DNA of 64,000 nucleotides from Batkoa obscura. Taxonomy: Eukaryota > Entomophthoromycota > Entomophthoromycetes > Entomophthorales > Batkoaceae. Positions 1-12,247 of the stretch are shown here, in pieces. How positions within the stretch are numbered: position 1 is the stretch's first letter; each line of letters starts with the position of its first letter. Under the pieces are notes generated by a model. That model had not been told where the DNA came from, ran no database searches, and was given only the letters and a program-made list of their open reading frames with translations. Both the position numbers and the translations under genes were made by a program. Where the stretch lies: contig JASVEC010000007.1 in assembly GCA_030770535.1 (NCBI GenBank), positions 682,001 through 746,000 on the forward strand, read 5' to 3'.

Positions 1-417
1 TAAAATTTTACCCTTTCATGTTTTTGGAAGTAATTTTATGGGGTCTATTATTAAATGGATTTCTTCTATATTAAGCGTGTTTCTAGAAACATTCATAATT
101 TATGGTAAATCGTAATTAAAATTATAGTATAAACAAAATGATTTTATTAAAACATAGTTTAATATAACTGTTATTAATGCTAAAAATAAAATAGAATAAA
201 ATGAAATACTATATGATATATTATGATTATTTAATTAGTTGTTGATTAACGTAAATATTGATTTAACAAACATGTTTTTATTACAAATCAATTTTATGAA
301 TTTAATTATTTGCGATAAATCAAGATCAAAACTATAATTATCAAATATTAAAATTTATTAAAATTAAATTCAAGCTAAAAATTTAATACAAAAATAGAAT
401 AAAATAAAAATAAACTT

Positions 418-587
418 AAAATTCTCATCTATCAGAACTTTGTTTCAATAGATGGGCCCCCATAATTCAGACAACGCACCTCAAAGAACCAACACTTCCC
501 AACTCAAACAATAGTAACGTAATAGAATATTTTTATAAATCAGATCAAGAATCACAAAAAGAAGCGAAAGAATTAATTAAACAGTAA
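418..587 (+). other. Unrecognised open stretch, possible terminal exon or gene remnant
   Basis: An open plus-strand frame of about 55 codons ends at TAA 585-587. It follows a plausible splice acceptor (TATCAG at about 429-434). Its translation has mixed, non-repetitive composition (for example WAPIIQTTHLKEP and SDQESQKEAKELIKQ), unlike the surrounding AT-rich DNA. It would converge on the folliculin gene, whose stop lies 65 bp away. I do not recognise the protein and see no start in the window, so the rest of such a gene would need an upstream exon in the AT-rich 1-417 stretch, where I see nothing convincing. It may be a relic. Confidence 0.25.
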
Positions 588-651
588 CAACAAATTTAAG
601 CAACCCAATTTCTAATAACCACCACCTTATTTTCTTAAAATACTATCACTA

Positions 652-3111
652 TTATCTATAACTTGTAGGTCGAGGCTTAAACGCAGTAGCAAAAAATCTT
701 AAAATTGGAAGGTCATATTGATTAACTTTAAGAAGCTTAAGAAAGTCTGATAAGTTAGCTTCTGGGTCAACCTCTTTGCCTTTTTCTCGAAATAATTGCA
801 TGTACTGTCCAAACATCCTCCCTTTACATGACCATGTTTCTTTTAATGCTATCAATTTTAATCTTACTTCTTGAGAGGTAAGTCGAAGTGGTGACATTTG
901 CTGTCCTCCAGTTAAAAATGAAATCGTATTTTTAGCTAATGGGAAAGGTAAAGATGTATAATCGAAAACAGATGGTGGGTCTTTAGGTGATAATGCATAT
1001 TTATCATCACATTGTTGAGCAATTGATAAAATTTCACTTACAAACCCGGAAAATAAAGAGCCTTGATCATTTGGCTCATTTATTCCATAATACGTGGAAG
1101 CAATGATATCAAAATTAGTAAGGCTTAATAGACTTTCTTTAGATCCATAATTTGGAATATCTATTTCTAATAAAATCAATCCATTAAGATCAATATCATC
1201 GGGAATCGCAACACCCCTTTGTATCCCAAGAATATTGCTTACCCATATATGCTGATATGTGCTCTCATAAAGGGACTTCCTTATACATAATAATGGCAAA
1301 ATATCCTAAAAAACATTAATATTAAATAAACACTTCATTAAAAAAACGTACTTGCAAAACATTGATTATATCCTTAACTATTCCTCTTGAAGATGATCTA
1401 ATAACAACTTGATTTCCGATTGCTAAATTGAACATCAATTTTCCAAACTGGACACGTCCTAAAGCGTGGTATAATTGTCCTAAATGAGATATCCTTGGAT
1501 GTGTTGAAACTGAACTTGAAGATATTGTACTTCCTGGCGAAGAAGCTTGAGTTTCTGATCTATCTTTAAATCCACTAGAAATTGGAAGAGCATCAACAAG
1601 AACCTAAATTAATTATGTAAATAAAAGTTATAAATTGAACTGTTAGCTAAACCATAATAAGCTTACAGTTGTAGGCTCTACCCACTTTTGCCAAGGTGTC
1701 TGCTTGGATTCGTTCAGTCGCTTTGCCCCTGCACTTAAAATAAGAGAAAATGATACATGTAATGTAGCAGTTAAATACTATAATATTATTATAAATCAGC
1801 CAACAATACATTTGAAAAATATTTAATAAGACTTACTGGCAATGCTAAAAGTTCCTCAAGGGTTCTCATCGATTTTTGAGTAGATGAACGTCTCCTTAAA
1901 AAGTTATCTGCATTTATATTAATAAGTAATCTTGTTTCTTAGAGTTGGTTTTCCTTACCAGATGTGCCTGAAGGATGCGGTTCTTGCGTTAAAGACCGAT
2001 TAGTTAAAATAGAAGGATTGGGGTTCGATTGAACAGGAGAAGGTTGAAAAGCTGTATTTTGCACTAAAAGAGATTGTGCTTTAAGCTTTCTATCGTTATC
2101 AGGTTTGGATGTCGCACTTGCTCTTGATTGTAAGAATCTTGCAAGAGAACGAAATTTTCTAAAATAAAAGGTTTAAAATTTGTAATTAACAAACAAACTT
2201 TAATTCTTTTTTATACAAAAAAGCTAAAGCTTTATATAAAAAAAAAGTACCCAATTAAAAAGGTGGAAGAAGCAATTAAATATAAACGATCGGTCATTAA
2301 AATGGATATCGCATAAAATCGTTGAGAGCCACGCGCTCTATCATCGCGCAATTTAAACATATAACTTAATGTATATCCATGTTTTTCATTTCCGAATAAA
2401 ACTGGACCTTCTCTTCCTGGACAAAACTCGCAGCTTAAGCTAGTTGAATTAAATATTAGATTCAATCATACAAACAAACATATATATAGTAAATCCTTGG
2501 ATTCAAAAATACCTTCTAACGCAAGCTTGTCTGAGAGCAGCATATAACCTTGGATGGTTTGGGTATCTTGTTGTAGAATAAACAGCATCGTTTTCACCAT
2601 CTTGCGACTTATAAGATCGATTTGGATTTTCAGTAAAATTTGGTAAGGGAAAATTAGGGGTACAACCATTACAGTGAGTTACTGCTAGGTTTCTATTAAT
2701 TTTAAGGGGATTTGGTGTTGTTAGGTTTTCATTCCTAGGCACGTTTGATGTACTTATTGTGTCTGAGGGTATTGTTAATGAATCTTTACTTAAATATTTG
2801 GGGTTTTGCAAATAAAGCATACTATTAGTTGACTTATTTATAGATAAAACAGAACTTGGGTCAGGATAAGAAGCAGGTAAAGGATTATACGGCGTGGTTC
2901 CAAAAGACATTGTTGAAGAAAAGGATAAACCGCCCATATAATCATTTAAGCCATTACCTGTTTTACTTTGATCTGAAAACGAGGCGTTTATATGCTCTGT
3001 GAAATTGATTAAAGACAAAGGTTGCAAATCGTTATGTGTGGTTTGAGTTGAAAGGACAACAGTTGGTCCATGAGCCTCGCAAAAATGAACTAAAGAAATA
3101 ACAGCGTTCAT
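652..3111 (-). CDS. FLCN: Folliculin (FLCN/Lst7 family), 7 exons, ~691 aa
   Basis: Folliculin family: with its FNIP/Lst4 partner it acts on Rag GTPases in amino-acid signalling to TORC1 at the lysosome or vacuole. Splicing of 3111-2513, 2439-2251, 2158-1959, 1907-1837, 1777-1667, 1603-1352 and 1305-652 gives one open frame of 692 codons; all introns are GT-AG. The N-terminus (MNAVISLVHFCEAHGPTVV) is the family's longin-domain signature. Exon 2 carries the diagnostic LSCEFCPGREGPVLFG followed by RARGSQRFYAISILMTDRLY. The C-terminal half holds the DENN part (FGKLMFNLAIGNQVV; LKLIALKETW near the end). The linker (about residues 60-195) is Ser/Asn-rich and poorly conserved. Length is close to animal FLCN (~580) plus that linker. 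Start chosen at the first Met, which begins the conserved block. Confidence 0.93.
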
Positions 3112-3978
3112 TTTAGTAATAGTCTAAATTAAGTGGATAACTAAGTTTCAATTGTATTTTTTTATTTTTTTTAAAGTGAGGGTATTGGTTGATCTGTTTA
3201 GTATAAATTTAGATAAGATCTATACCAAAGTGCTTTGGCTATGAGTTAATTATATGATGGAAGTATTGACAGAACAACCAACGCCATTGGAAAACTAAAA
3301 AACAAAATTAAAAGTGAATTTGTCAATAAAATTAGTTGTGATAAGAAAAGTATTGGTAAGGGGAATTTCTAAACTTGGTAAATATACCTTTTAGCCAACC
3401 ATCTCTTGGTTATGCTTGGCTACTGAACCAATAAGCAATGTTCATGACCTTATCTTAAAACTTTTTGTACCCAATCGGGAATATATTCAATTAGTTTTAT
3501 TTGATTAAATTAGATTAAACAATTAATTTAAGTTCATGCACCCCTAACTTAATAAGGTTATCAAATCAGCTGAGGTGAAAAATCAAACCCAGCAAATAAT
3601 GGGTAAATTATATTTTGGTAAAAGTATAATTTATTATCTTTAGATAAGAAAATTATTATTATATAAGAAAATTCATAATGTAAGGACTAAAGAATCTAAT
3701 AATTACTACTATTTATAATATAATATAATAAAATTATAAATTCCATATATAAAATAGTCATTATAACTATAATAACTATTCGATTGAATATGTCATAATT
3801 TAATCGATTTTAGAAGTAATTAACAAAATTTTATTAGCATATAAGGTTTAAATAACACTTATAATAATATCATGTAATAAAATACTAAAAGAATTGTTTT
3901 CAACACTATTTTTAAATTAAATTTTATTAAATTTGTAATTTATAAAAACACAGTTAGCATTGTTCTTGTTTTATCACA
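3112..3978. other. Spacer with a short hairpin (3392-3422)
   Basis: The upstream flank of folliculin has no convincing open frame. It contains an inverted repeat TAGCCAA (3392-3398) / TTGGCTA (3416-3422), with a second inner AACCA/TGGTT pairing, and a CCAAT motif just downstream. It could be a regulatory palindrome for folliculin, 280 bp from its start, but nothing proves this. The rest is plain AT-rich DNA. Confidence 0.3.
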
Positions 3979-5765
3979 TTAAGTTAAAGTTTGAAGATTA
4001 ATCAAAGCTAATAACATGTCTTGTAATACATGTATAGTTACTAATATCATAGCACGGATGACTTCAGGATATCTATAAAAATCTTGAACTGCTTCTCTTG
4101 TAATTGAATGATCATATACTTTTTTAAATATAAGTCGAGTAATAAAAGCACTCAATAATTCACAAACCCATACGCCTAAACTAGCAGTAATTCTTAAGGG
4201 ATAAAAATTATTATTTCCAGGATTGGTAATATCTGGATCAAACTTTCCAAAATGAGGGTAAACACGAGAATTTTGACCAAAGTGTAATATGTTAACCCAA
4301 CATAAAAACCCAACCATGGAAGCATTCTCTGCTAAATTTCTTATAAAAAAAGATCGTCCTACATTTTTGCAATAATCTTCATATTTTCTTTTAGATCCAA
4401 ACCATTTAGTTATATTATAAACAAATTTTGACATTCTTAATGGATAATTAAATATGACCCAAAGTGATGAGCAAATTTGTACTGTATAAAACTGTTCTGC
4501 ACTACGTAACTTTATAAATAAATTACGATAAAACACAAAATAAATTAAAGCAAAATACAGCCTATATACATGGGATAATGCCCAGGATCTTATTCTAGTT
4601 TCAACTATATAATCACAAATAAAATCCAAAATAAATACAGTTACTACCCAAGTGTAAACATAGATAATACCGTCCAACCAAGACTTATCTTCTGTTGATG
4701 TAAATTTCAAAGCATACGTTTCACCTAATATTAAAGCACTAAAATTGATTATTAATGTAAAACAAAACCATAGAAAACGCTTATAAGAATATGGAATTCG
4801 ATTATCTTGTATCAATAAAAATATCTTTTGAGCATCTGTTAATGAATGCCTATAAACATTTCTTTTTTCATTACGTATAATTAAAAAAGCTGAGAATAAA
4901 GGCAACATTAATGTAATAAAAGTTAATAATACCCAGGTATAAACAGACTTATAAAAGAAATTAAAATAGTAAATTAACGAACCTAAAAACATGGAAAATA
5001 GCCAAAAAAAGAAGGTGGACCACAATCCGCCTATAGATTTAGGCCACCAATGAAACGAATATAAATTAAAATATTGAGATACCATTAATAATGCTGTTAA
5101 ATTATAAAATCCGTAATAAAATAATAAAAAGAACCAAAACTTCATTTGATATGCATCATGTGGGTTATCACTATCACCTGGATCCACTTCTACTACTTGT
5201 AATGGAACACTACACCATATAGAAACCTAAATATCAGTTATTATACTTATTTAATTAAATTCAAACTTACTATTGCAACTGGAAACAGTACTAATAATAA
5301 AGCTCTAGATATCATCGAATTAGTACATCGAAATAAAAATGAGTTCCATTTTGATGTTGGGTTGGTTGATTGATAAGAAACTGAATTAGGCCTAAAAATA
5401 CTAGTATTTTCGTCACTATTTGTTGTATCAATAAATGAAGTTGTTGAAGAAGAAGTACGATAAGGTATCTTTAAATCTCTAAAAGTAAACATATCGTCCC
5501 ACCTTGGATCATTATAATATTCATCCTCTAATTCATTGACTTGAGAAGGTGAAATGGATTGATAACTTGAACTAGATAAATAACTTGAATATGAATTATG
5601 CGATGTCATTGATATTGAGGTACTTTTATTATGAGTTCTATGAGTAGGTAAGATATTAATTGGATTGGACATAGATGAAAGACCTCTTACTACCTCATTA
5701 TAACTCTCTCTGGATTTGGACCTACTTTTATTTACGTTGATGTCTATATCTTTGTTATTTTGCAT
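3979..5765 (-). CDS. Unrecognised multi-pass membrane protein, 2 exons, 580 aa
   Basis: Exons 5765-5271 and 5226-3979, with a 44-nt intron, join in frame across VAI|VSIWC. The first ~140 residues are a Ser/Asn/Thr-rich, probably disordered cytosolic tail. From residue ~150 on there are about nine hydrophobic segments, rich in Trp, Tyr and Phe (for example LWSTFFFWLFSMFLGSLIYY and WVLLTFITLMLPLFSAFLII), separated by short basic loops. The last segment ends near the C-terminus. I do not recognise the family; it is not an obvious transporter of the major superfamilies and shows no catalytic motif I can name. The coding frame itself is secure: 416 codons are open in exon 2 alone. Confidence 0.8.
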
Positions 5766-6233
5766 TGATACATTGGCTTATTGAAAAATTAATTAGGTTA
5801 ACTGAAAGTTGTTTTCTTTTATTAGCCCAATGAGAATTTCTTTTGATTTTCCATTTATAGACTAAAGATGGAGTTATTATTTTAATAGCTGTAAGATCCT
5901 CTAAAAACTAATTAAATCATTTCAATTGAATTCATGTTCTAAATTAATTGGCTGCTTAATTTTACCGGAGATATGATAACAATGTTAGAATGAGATTAAA
6001 ACACATATTAAGTTAATAATAAATCAGAATTTATTATAAACTATAACCTTAGTTTTTGCAGTAAATTCCACTATTAATTGAATGAACAAATATAAAATAA
6101 CTAGTTTAAAGATTATAAATTACGAAATTATAGTAATCTAATAAAATCACCCTTTCATTTTAAATTATTTTGACTCCTACAGCAATATTTCATTGAAAGT
6201 GCCACATTGCTAAAAATTTACTTGACTGCATTT

Positions 6234-6822
6234 GAGGATGTTCGAATTAGTTTCATTTTTTATCCAATTTTTAAATATTTTATATTCAAAAACTTTGCTT
6301 AAAATTCTATAAAAATAAATATTTTATTAAAAACCAAAAGTATCCAAACACAGTTTTAAATTATTTTATTACAATCTATATTATAAGTTAGCAGAATTTT
6401 TATTAAATTTAATACAAATTCCTGGATTAGCAAGGCTTTTACTAATATAACATATATATTAATATCAATCAAAGTCGTAGTATGTAAATAAATACATATT
6501 CTTATAAACTTCATTGAAAAACATTTATTATTGACTGCTTTATAGCCAACATTGCAGCTTTGCTATCAAATAAATAAATAAATTATTTTAGTGTCATAAT
6601 TACATTATTAATATATCACCAAGCTAATAAATAGCTGCATAGGAGGGAGTGGTTAGCCCCAAAACTACGATTAACTATCCTTATGTAATACAAGCAATAT
6701 AATAATAATTTTTATTTATTATTGTAATTATTTGCTTTTTGATTGTTTATTAACTTAGTTATTAATAGTTTAGGTAGTATTAACATTTAGTAATTGATTT
6801 CTATTATTTAATAAACTATTTG
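6234..6822 (+). repeat. Dispersed repeat R1, copy 1 (~589 bp)
   Basis: Matches 33842-34885 over its whole length once the solo LTR inside that copy is set aside (580 bp remain). Both start GGATGTTCGAA, share the block GAGGGAGTGGTTAGCCC and end ATAAACTA(T/C)TTG. Differences are scattered point changes and small gaps, so the copies are not recent. No long open frame and no obvious terminal repeats are visible, so the class (non-autonomous DNA element, solo LTR of another family, or LINE tail) is unknown. Confidence 0.75.
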
Positions 6823-7345
6823 CTTAGTAAATATTAAAACTTTTAAATTTTCAGTTATTTTTATAAGATAAACTGGTGCTGATTTTTTTATTTTATGTAA
6901 ACTTTATAACTTTAATTAAAACTATATTATTATTTTTTGATTTATCAGATACTGGATAATAATGTGATTTATTATCATGTTCAATAAAATGTGAATATTT
7001 TTTAATACCTTATATTTCTATTATTTTATATATATATATTTTTTATATTTTTTATATTTTTTAAAAATTATAACTATTTTATTATTATTAGCAGTTGAGT
7101 TATTAATTTTATTATGTTTGTAAATAAAAATCTTAAATTTTGAAATTAATTAATTAATATTTCTTATTTTATTTAATGCTTTAAAATTATTTTTTCATTA
7201 TAAAAGATTTTTAAAATATTTATTAATTATATTTTTTTATAATGTTTAGCAAAAAAATTTAAATTTAAACCATTATTCATTTTACAAATTCCTTTAAATA
7301 TTAATATAAAAACTTTTAAAATCTTAAACAGTTTTATATCTGCTT

Positions 7346-7450
7346 ATATGGGATGTATTTTTTTGTTTAAGAATTTTTCTACCAATTTTTCTACTCAAAC
7401 ATTGCTTAAAAGTGGAAAAAATAATGAAGCCAAAAAAAACACCCTTTATA
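7346..7450 (+). repeat. Short inverted-terminal element (MITE-like), copy M1
   Basis: About 105 bp. The ends are degraded (TATGGGATGTATTTTTTT ... AAAAAAAACACCC). The middle has the family blocks TTTAAGAATTTT and GGAAAAAATAATGAAGCC. The coding-looking frame across it is a by-product of the repeat. Confidence 0.75.
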
Positions 7451-7773
7451 TATTATATAAATCTGTTTTTTTTTGCTACATTTTTAAAATTACTTGGTAT
7501 ATATTTAAAAAATATTATCTCAGCTACTGCTTTGTTTTTTAAATGATTAAAATATTTATTATATATCATTTTTTTACTTTTATTTAATGTATATATATTA
7601 TCTGACAAATATTTATTATTATTTTATTAAAATTTAATAAAATAATTGAATTATTAAGTAAATATTATATAATAATTTTAATTTGCTTACTTTTAATTTT
7701 CTTTTGCGTTTTTAATAATATAAGGTAATAATACAAAATGCTAGAATTATAAAAACTGTCCTTTATTATTTGG

Positions 7774-7930
7774 AATAAGCCTTCGAGTCATTTAAACAGG
7801 AGGTCAATACCTTTGGGGCACTAGTGATACGACGCTTGATAATCAGCAATAATCGTTTCGGCAAGCGATTTTTCATTGTTTTATAGGTGAGGGGCGGTAG
7901 GGTCTGATCCTAGGTTTTTGGACTAGGTTT
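7774..7930 (-). other. GC-richer island: gene relic or structured RNA
   Basis: This stretch is clearly richer in G+C than the 3 kb around it. On the minus strand it has a short standard-code open frame starting MKNRLPKRLLLIIKRR and ending about 7779 (36 codons from Met, about 49 from the upstream stop). On the plus strand it can fold into two hairpins (AATCG...CGATT around 7847-7872 and CCTAG...CTAGG around 7911-7929). I cannot assign it to a known RNA or protein. Confidence 0.3.
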
Positions 7931-9139
7931 ATGTATATGGTTATATTATAAATTTATAGATACTTGATACATCATCAAAAAGCAAATTTTAAAGTCAATT
8001 GTGTTTTATTTATTTAAGGCCCAAAACAGTATTTCAAGTATAAAAGATAATAATCAAGTTTATATTTTTTTAAATATATAACCCAATATTATTATGTTAA
8101 GTTCCTTGATTTATTACTACTATAATCTATTAATATTGATAAAATTGTATAACTTTTAAAAGTACTAAATACGGTTTATAAAAATAAAATAAAATAAAGT
8201 AAAATAAAAATAAAAATAAAAATAATTATGGTATGAAAGTAATTTTATTCTATTTAAAATTTGAAAAATACAGTTATATAAAAGAGCGCTATACTTTTAA
8301 TACTAAACGATCAAGATTTTCATATTTACTGAACATCATAAACAATATGAACTATCAATAAAGCAAAAATCAACATTTTACTCATAAAGTCAGAAATGCA
8401 TACTGAGTTTATTGGCATTAAATAGAAGGTATCAAATTTTTCTACAAAAAATAAAAGAACGAAATGCTAAATTCAATCTTTTTATTTTTAAGCCATAAAA
8501 ATAAGGTCAAAATAAAGACAAGATAGGAATAAGTTAAATACAATAGTCAACGTACTTCTTAATGGTATATTTTATATAATATTCGTTACATCTGTTGATA
8601 GAACAAGTGGATGTTATGGCTGTTAACTTTAAATACATGTTAATTCGATGAATAATTTGCTATCAATTTTAGGAATAACTTAAGGGCGATAATAGAGACC
8701 ATAAGTAAAAATTAGTATTAATTATAAACAATAGAGAGAATTTTAATTAGGCATATGTCAAGGGATTTGAAAGTAGGATTATAAAATTCAATTAATTCAA
8801 AAATTAACATTATGAAATAATAGCTCAACGTTTTAAGAATCATTATTCAAATCTTATAATTATAATTATTGCATATTATATTTTATTTAAATCTTATCAA
8901 CACAAATTACAATTTAATGTTAATTCAAAATTAGCTGGTATTATTAAATAGTATGATTATAGACGACTGAATTAATTATCCTTAAATTAATTATGATTAA
9001 TCCAATAATTTAACAATTTCAATATATTAATTAATTTACTGTTTTGTATAAATATACATTGTGCATTCAGCATCATGGCCATATATATTATATTAAGTAT
9101 GTATGTTAATAGTTCATATAGTTAATTTTATTATACATC

Positions 9140-9916
<777 letters not shown>

Positions 9917-10858
9917 ATTATCTACTTAATTTACTAGAAGTTGAATGTTAATTATCGGATTTAAAATGAAAAATGAAAATTTCAGAATCAAAAAATATTC
10001 TGATTCCATTTTACCTTGTGTATATTGGTGATAATGGTTCTATTAAATTGAATAAATACAATGTTGACTTTTATAAAGTAACTTAATTAAAAAAATCTAT
10101 TTAAAAAATATATATTATTAGTTTAGATTGAATAGTATAACCAATAAAGTATATCTTTTAATAAATTACTATTTATATTTGCAATTTAATTTGATCAAAA
10201 ACCTCTTTTTACTGCGATTTCCTTTCTGCTCAAGAAACTGCCCTCCCTTGCTCAAAAAATCGGACAGTTTTAAAATAATAATTTTAGTTGCTACTTCCAA
10301 ACGCGCTTTTCACTCCAAAAATTAGTAGATTCAGCTTCGAAAATAACAACTTTTATTTTATTAAGATCTGAACAGTTTCAGAATACTGCGACTTAAGAAT
10401 TACGCTAGAGTTTAGCTTGATATTCCTACATAGCTTCCAATTTATTTTGATAAGGATTAAGTCTATATGAGGTTCAATTTAATATAAATACAAATACAAA
10501 ACTATTATTATTTTGGGTCCTTTATAAACATAGTTTTATTATTGTCTTTTAACTAAAATATTAAAATTTGAAAAATCATTATTAAACTATTTTCTCATTT
10601 ATTGATTTTTACGTAATAGTATTTTTTTACCCTAACAATTTTGATTTAAATGACCTCAATTGCCCTATGAAATGTTGATAAATTTTTAATATGGATCAAA
10701 TAAATTTATGGGTTACGAAATGGATTTATGGAAGCTTAAATTAAGCCCACAAATTGCCAAAATAAGTAAAAGGATTGTAAGGGGAGAAGGGATATAAAAT
10801 TTTCAACAAGTTAAAAAATCAAAAAATAAAGTTTGCTTTATAAAAAAAGTGATTCAAA
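9917..10858. promoter_or_regulatory. Divergent intergenic region between the UBE2E gene and PA2G4
   Basis: The region must hold the promoters of both genes, which are transcribed away from each other. A TATA-like GATATAAAAT at about 10790 lies some 65 bp upstream of the PA2G4 start, next to a purine-rich block (AAGGGGAGAAGG). A short open frame at 10128-10325 inside it has no coding character and is not annotated. Confidence 0.45.
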
Positions 10859-12247
10859 ATGTCCACTGAACAAGATACTAAAATTGATAACACCATTGGT
10901 AACCAAGAAGTTTTATTAAAATTTAATGCTGCTTCAACAATCGCTCAAAGTAAGTTTTTGCTTTCTTTTCTATCGTTATCTATTTATTAACTTGATTATT
11001 AGATGCTTTAGCTCACGTTGTTGAACACTCTAAAGAGGGTGCTAAAATTATAGACTTATGTAAATTAGGTGATGAATTCATTGTAGACGCTACTTCAAAA
11101 ATATTCAAAGACAAAAAAAAGATGTCTAAAGGTATTGCTTTCCCAACCTGTATTTCCCTTAACAACTTAGCTTGTCACGTTTCCCCACTTGAGTCTGACA
11201 CTGAAGCTGCTATTGAACTTAAAAAGGGTGACTTAGTTAAAATGTAAGCTATATTATTTCCTTCTTTAAATAATGTATTAAATAAAATTAGTGAACTTGG
11301 TGCCCAAATTGATGGCTTCCCAGGTCTTATTTGCCACTCTTTCGTAGTTGGAGCTTCAAAGGTAATTTTATCTTTTTATTTTGTTGATAAATGTTTAATT
11401 TTCTAAATAGGAAGAACCAGCTACAGGAAAGAATGCAGATACCATTTTAGCAGCTCATTATGCCATTGAAGCAGCTTATCGTTTATTACGTCCACAAAAT
11501 AAGGTAATTAAATTTGTATTGGTTTAATAATTCTTTTATTAAACATTTATAAAAATAGAACTCTCAAGTTACTGAAATTGTGCAAAAAGTATGTGAAGTT
11601 TATGGTACTAAACCAGCTGAAGGTATGCTTTCTTATCAATTAGAAAAAGATTTCCCAGATAATACCAAACAAATTATTCTTAACCCAAATGATGCTCAAC
11701 GTAGTAACTTTAAAACAGTTGCTTTTGAAGAAAATGAAGTTTATGCTTTAGTTGTTGTTGTTTCATCTGGTGATGGAAAGGTAAACTTTTATTTTTATTT
11801 TTATTTATTTTATTTATTCTTTATTATTAGCTTAAAGAATCTGGTTTAAGAACTACTGTTTATAAACGTACTGAATCTAGTTATCAACTTAAAATGAAAG
11901 CTGCCCGTACCGTTAATAGTGAAATCAAGAAATTTGGTAAATTCCCATTTTCACTTCGAGCACTTGAAGATGAAAGAAATGCACGTATGGGTATTGTTGA
12001 ATGTGCAAGATCAGGTATTGTCAATAAATACGATATTGTTGGAGAAAAACAAGGAGAAGTAGTTGCTTCTTTTATGTATACAGTTATGGTCACTCCAAAA
12101 GGAAATGTTCGCACTACTACTTTCCCATTTGATCTCGATGCTTATAAATCAGAAAAGAAAATTGAAGATCAAGAATTACTTAAACTTCTTGAAACCTCAG
12201 TTGATAAACCAAAGAAAGTTAAAAAACCAAAAGCTCCAAAAGCTTAA
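10859..12247 (+). CDS. PA2G4/EBP1-like protein (inactive methionine aminopeptidase fold), 6 exons, 377 aa
   Basis: Proliferation-associated 2G4 / EBP1 family, proteins of the type II methionine-aminopeptidase (pita-bread) fold that bind ribosomes and rRNA and have no peptidase activity. Exons 10859-10949, 11003-11243, 11292-11361, 11411-11503, 11559-11780 and 11831-12247 give 378 codons. Visible family blocks are the GIAFPTCISLNN motif, the SDTEAAIELKKGDLVKIELGAQIDGF strand region, YGTKPAEGMLSYQLEKD, and a Lys-rich C-terminus (KPKKVKKPKAPKA) like the RNA-binding tail of EBP1. Length is close to human PA2G4 (394). The first Met starts a short acidic leader before the conserved LLKFNAASTIAQ helix. 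Confidence 0.95.

Larger units (their letters stand above)
5766..9139. other. Gene-poor AT-rich spacer
   Basis: 3.4 kb without a recognisable gene. It holds one copy of repeat R1 (6234-6822), one short inverted-terminal element (7346-7450) and a GC-richer island (7774-7930), each listed separately. The remainder is A/T runs and low-complexity sequence in which I see nothing. Confidence 0.6.

Noticed and set aside
6234-6822. R1 as a tRNA-derived SINE (GTTCGAA resembles a B box)
   Set aside because: No A box at the right distance and no A-rich or simple-repeat tail; the B-box match is partial.
10128-10325. 65-codon open frame between UBE2E and PA2G4
   Set aside because: Low-complexity L/I/F-rich translation, in a divergent promoter region, with no conserved motif.
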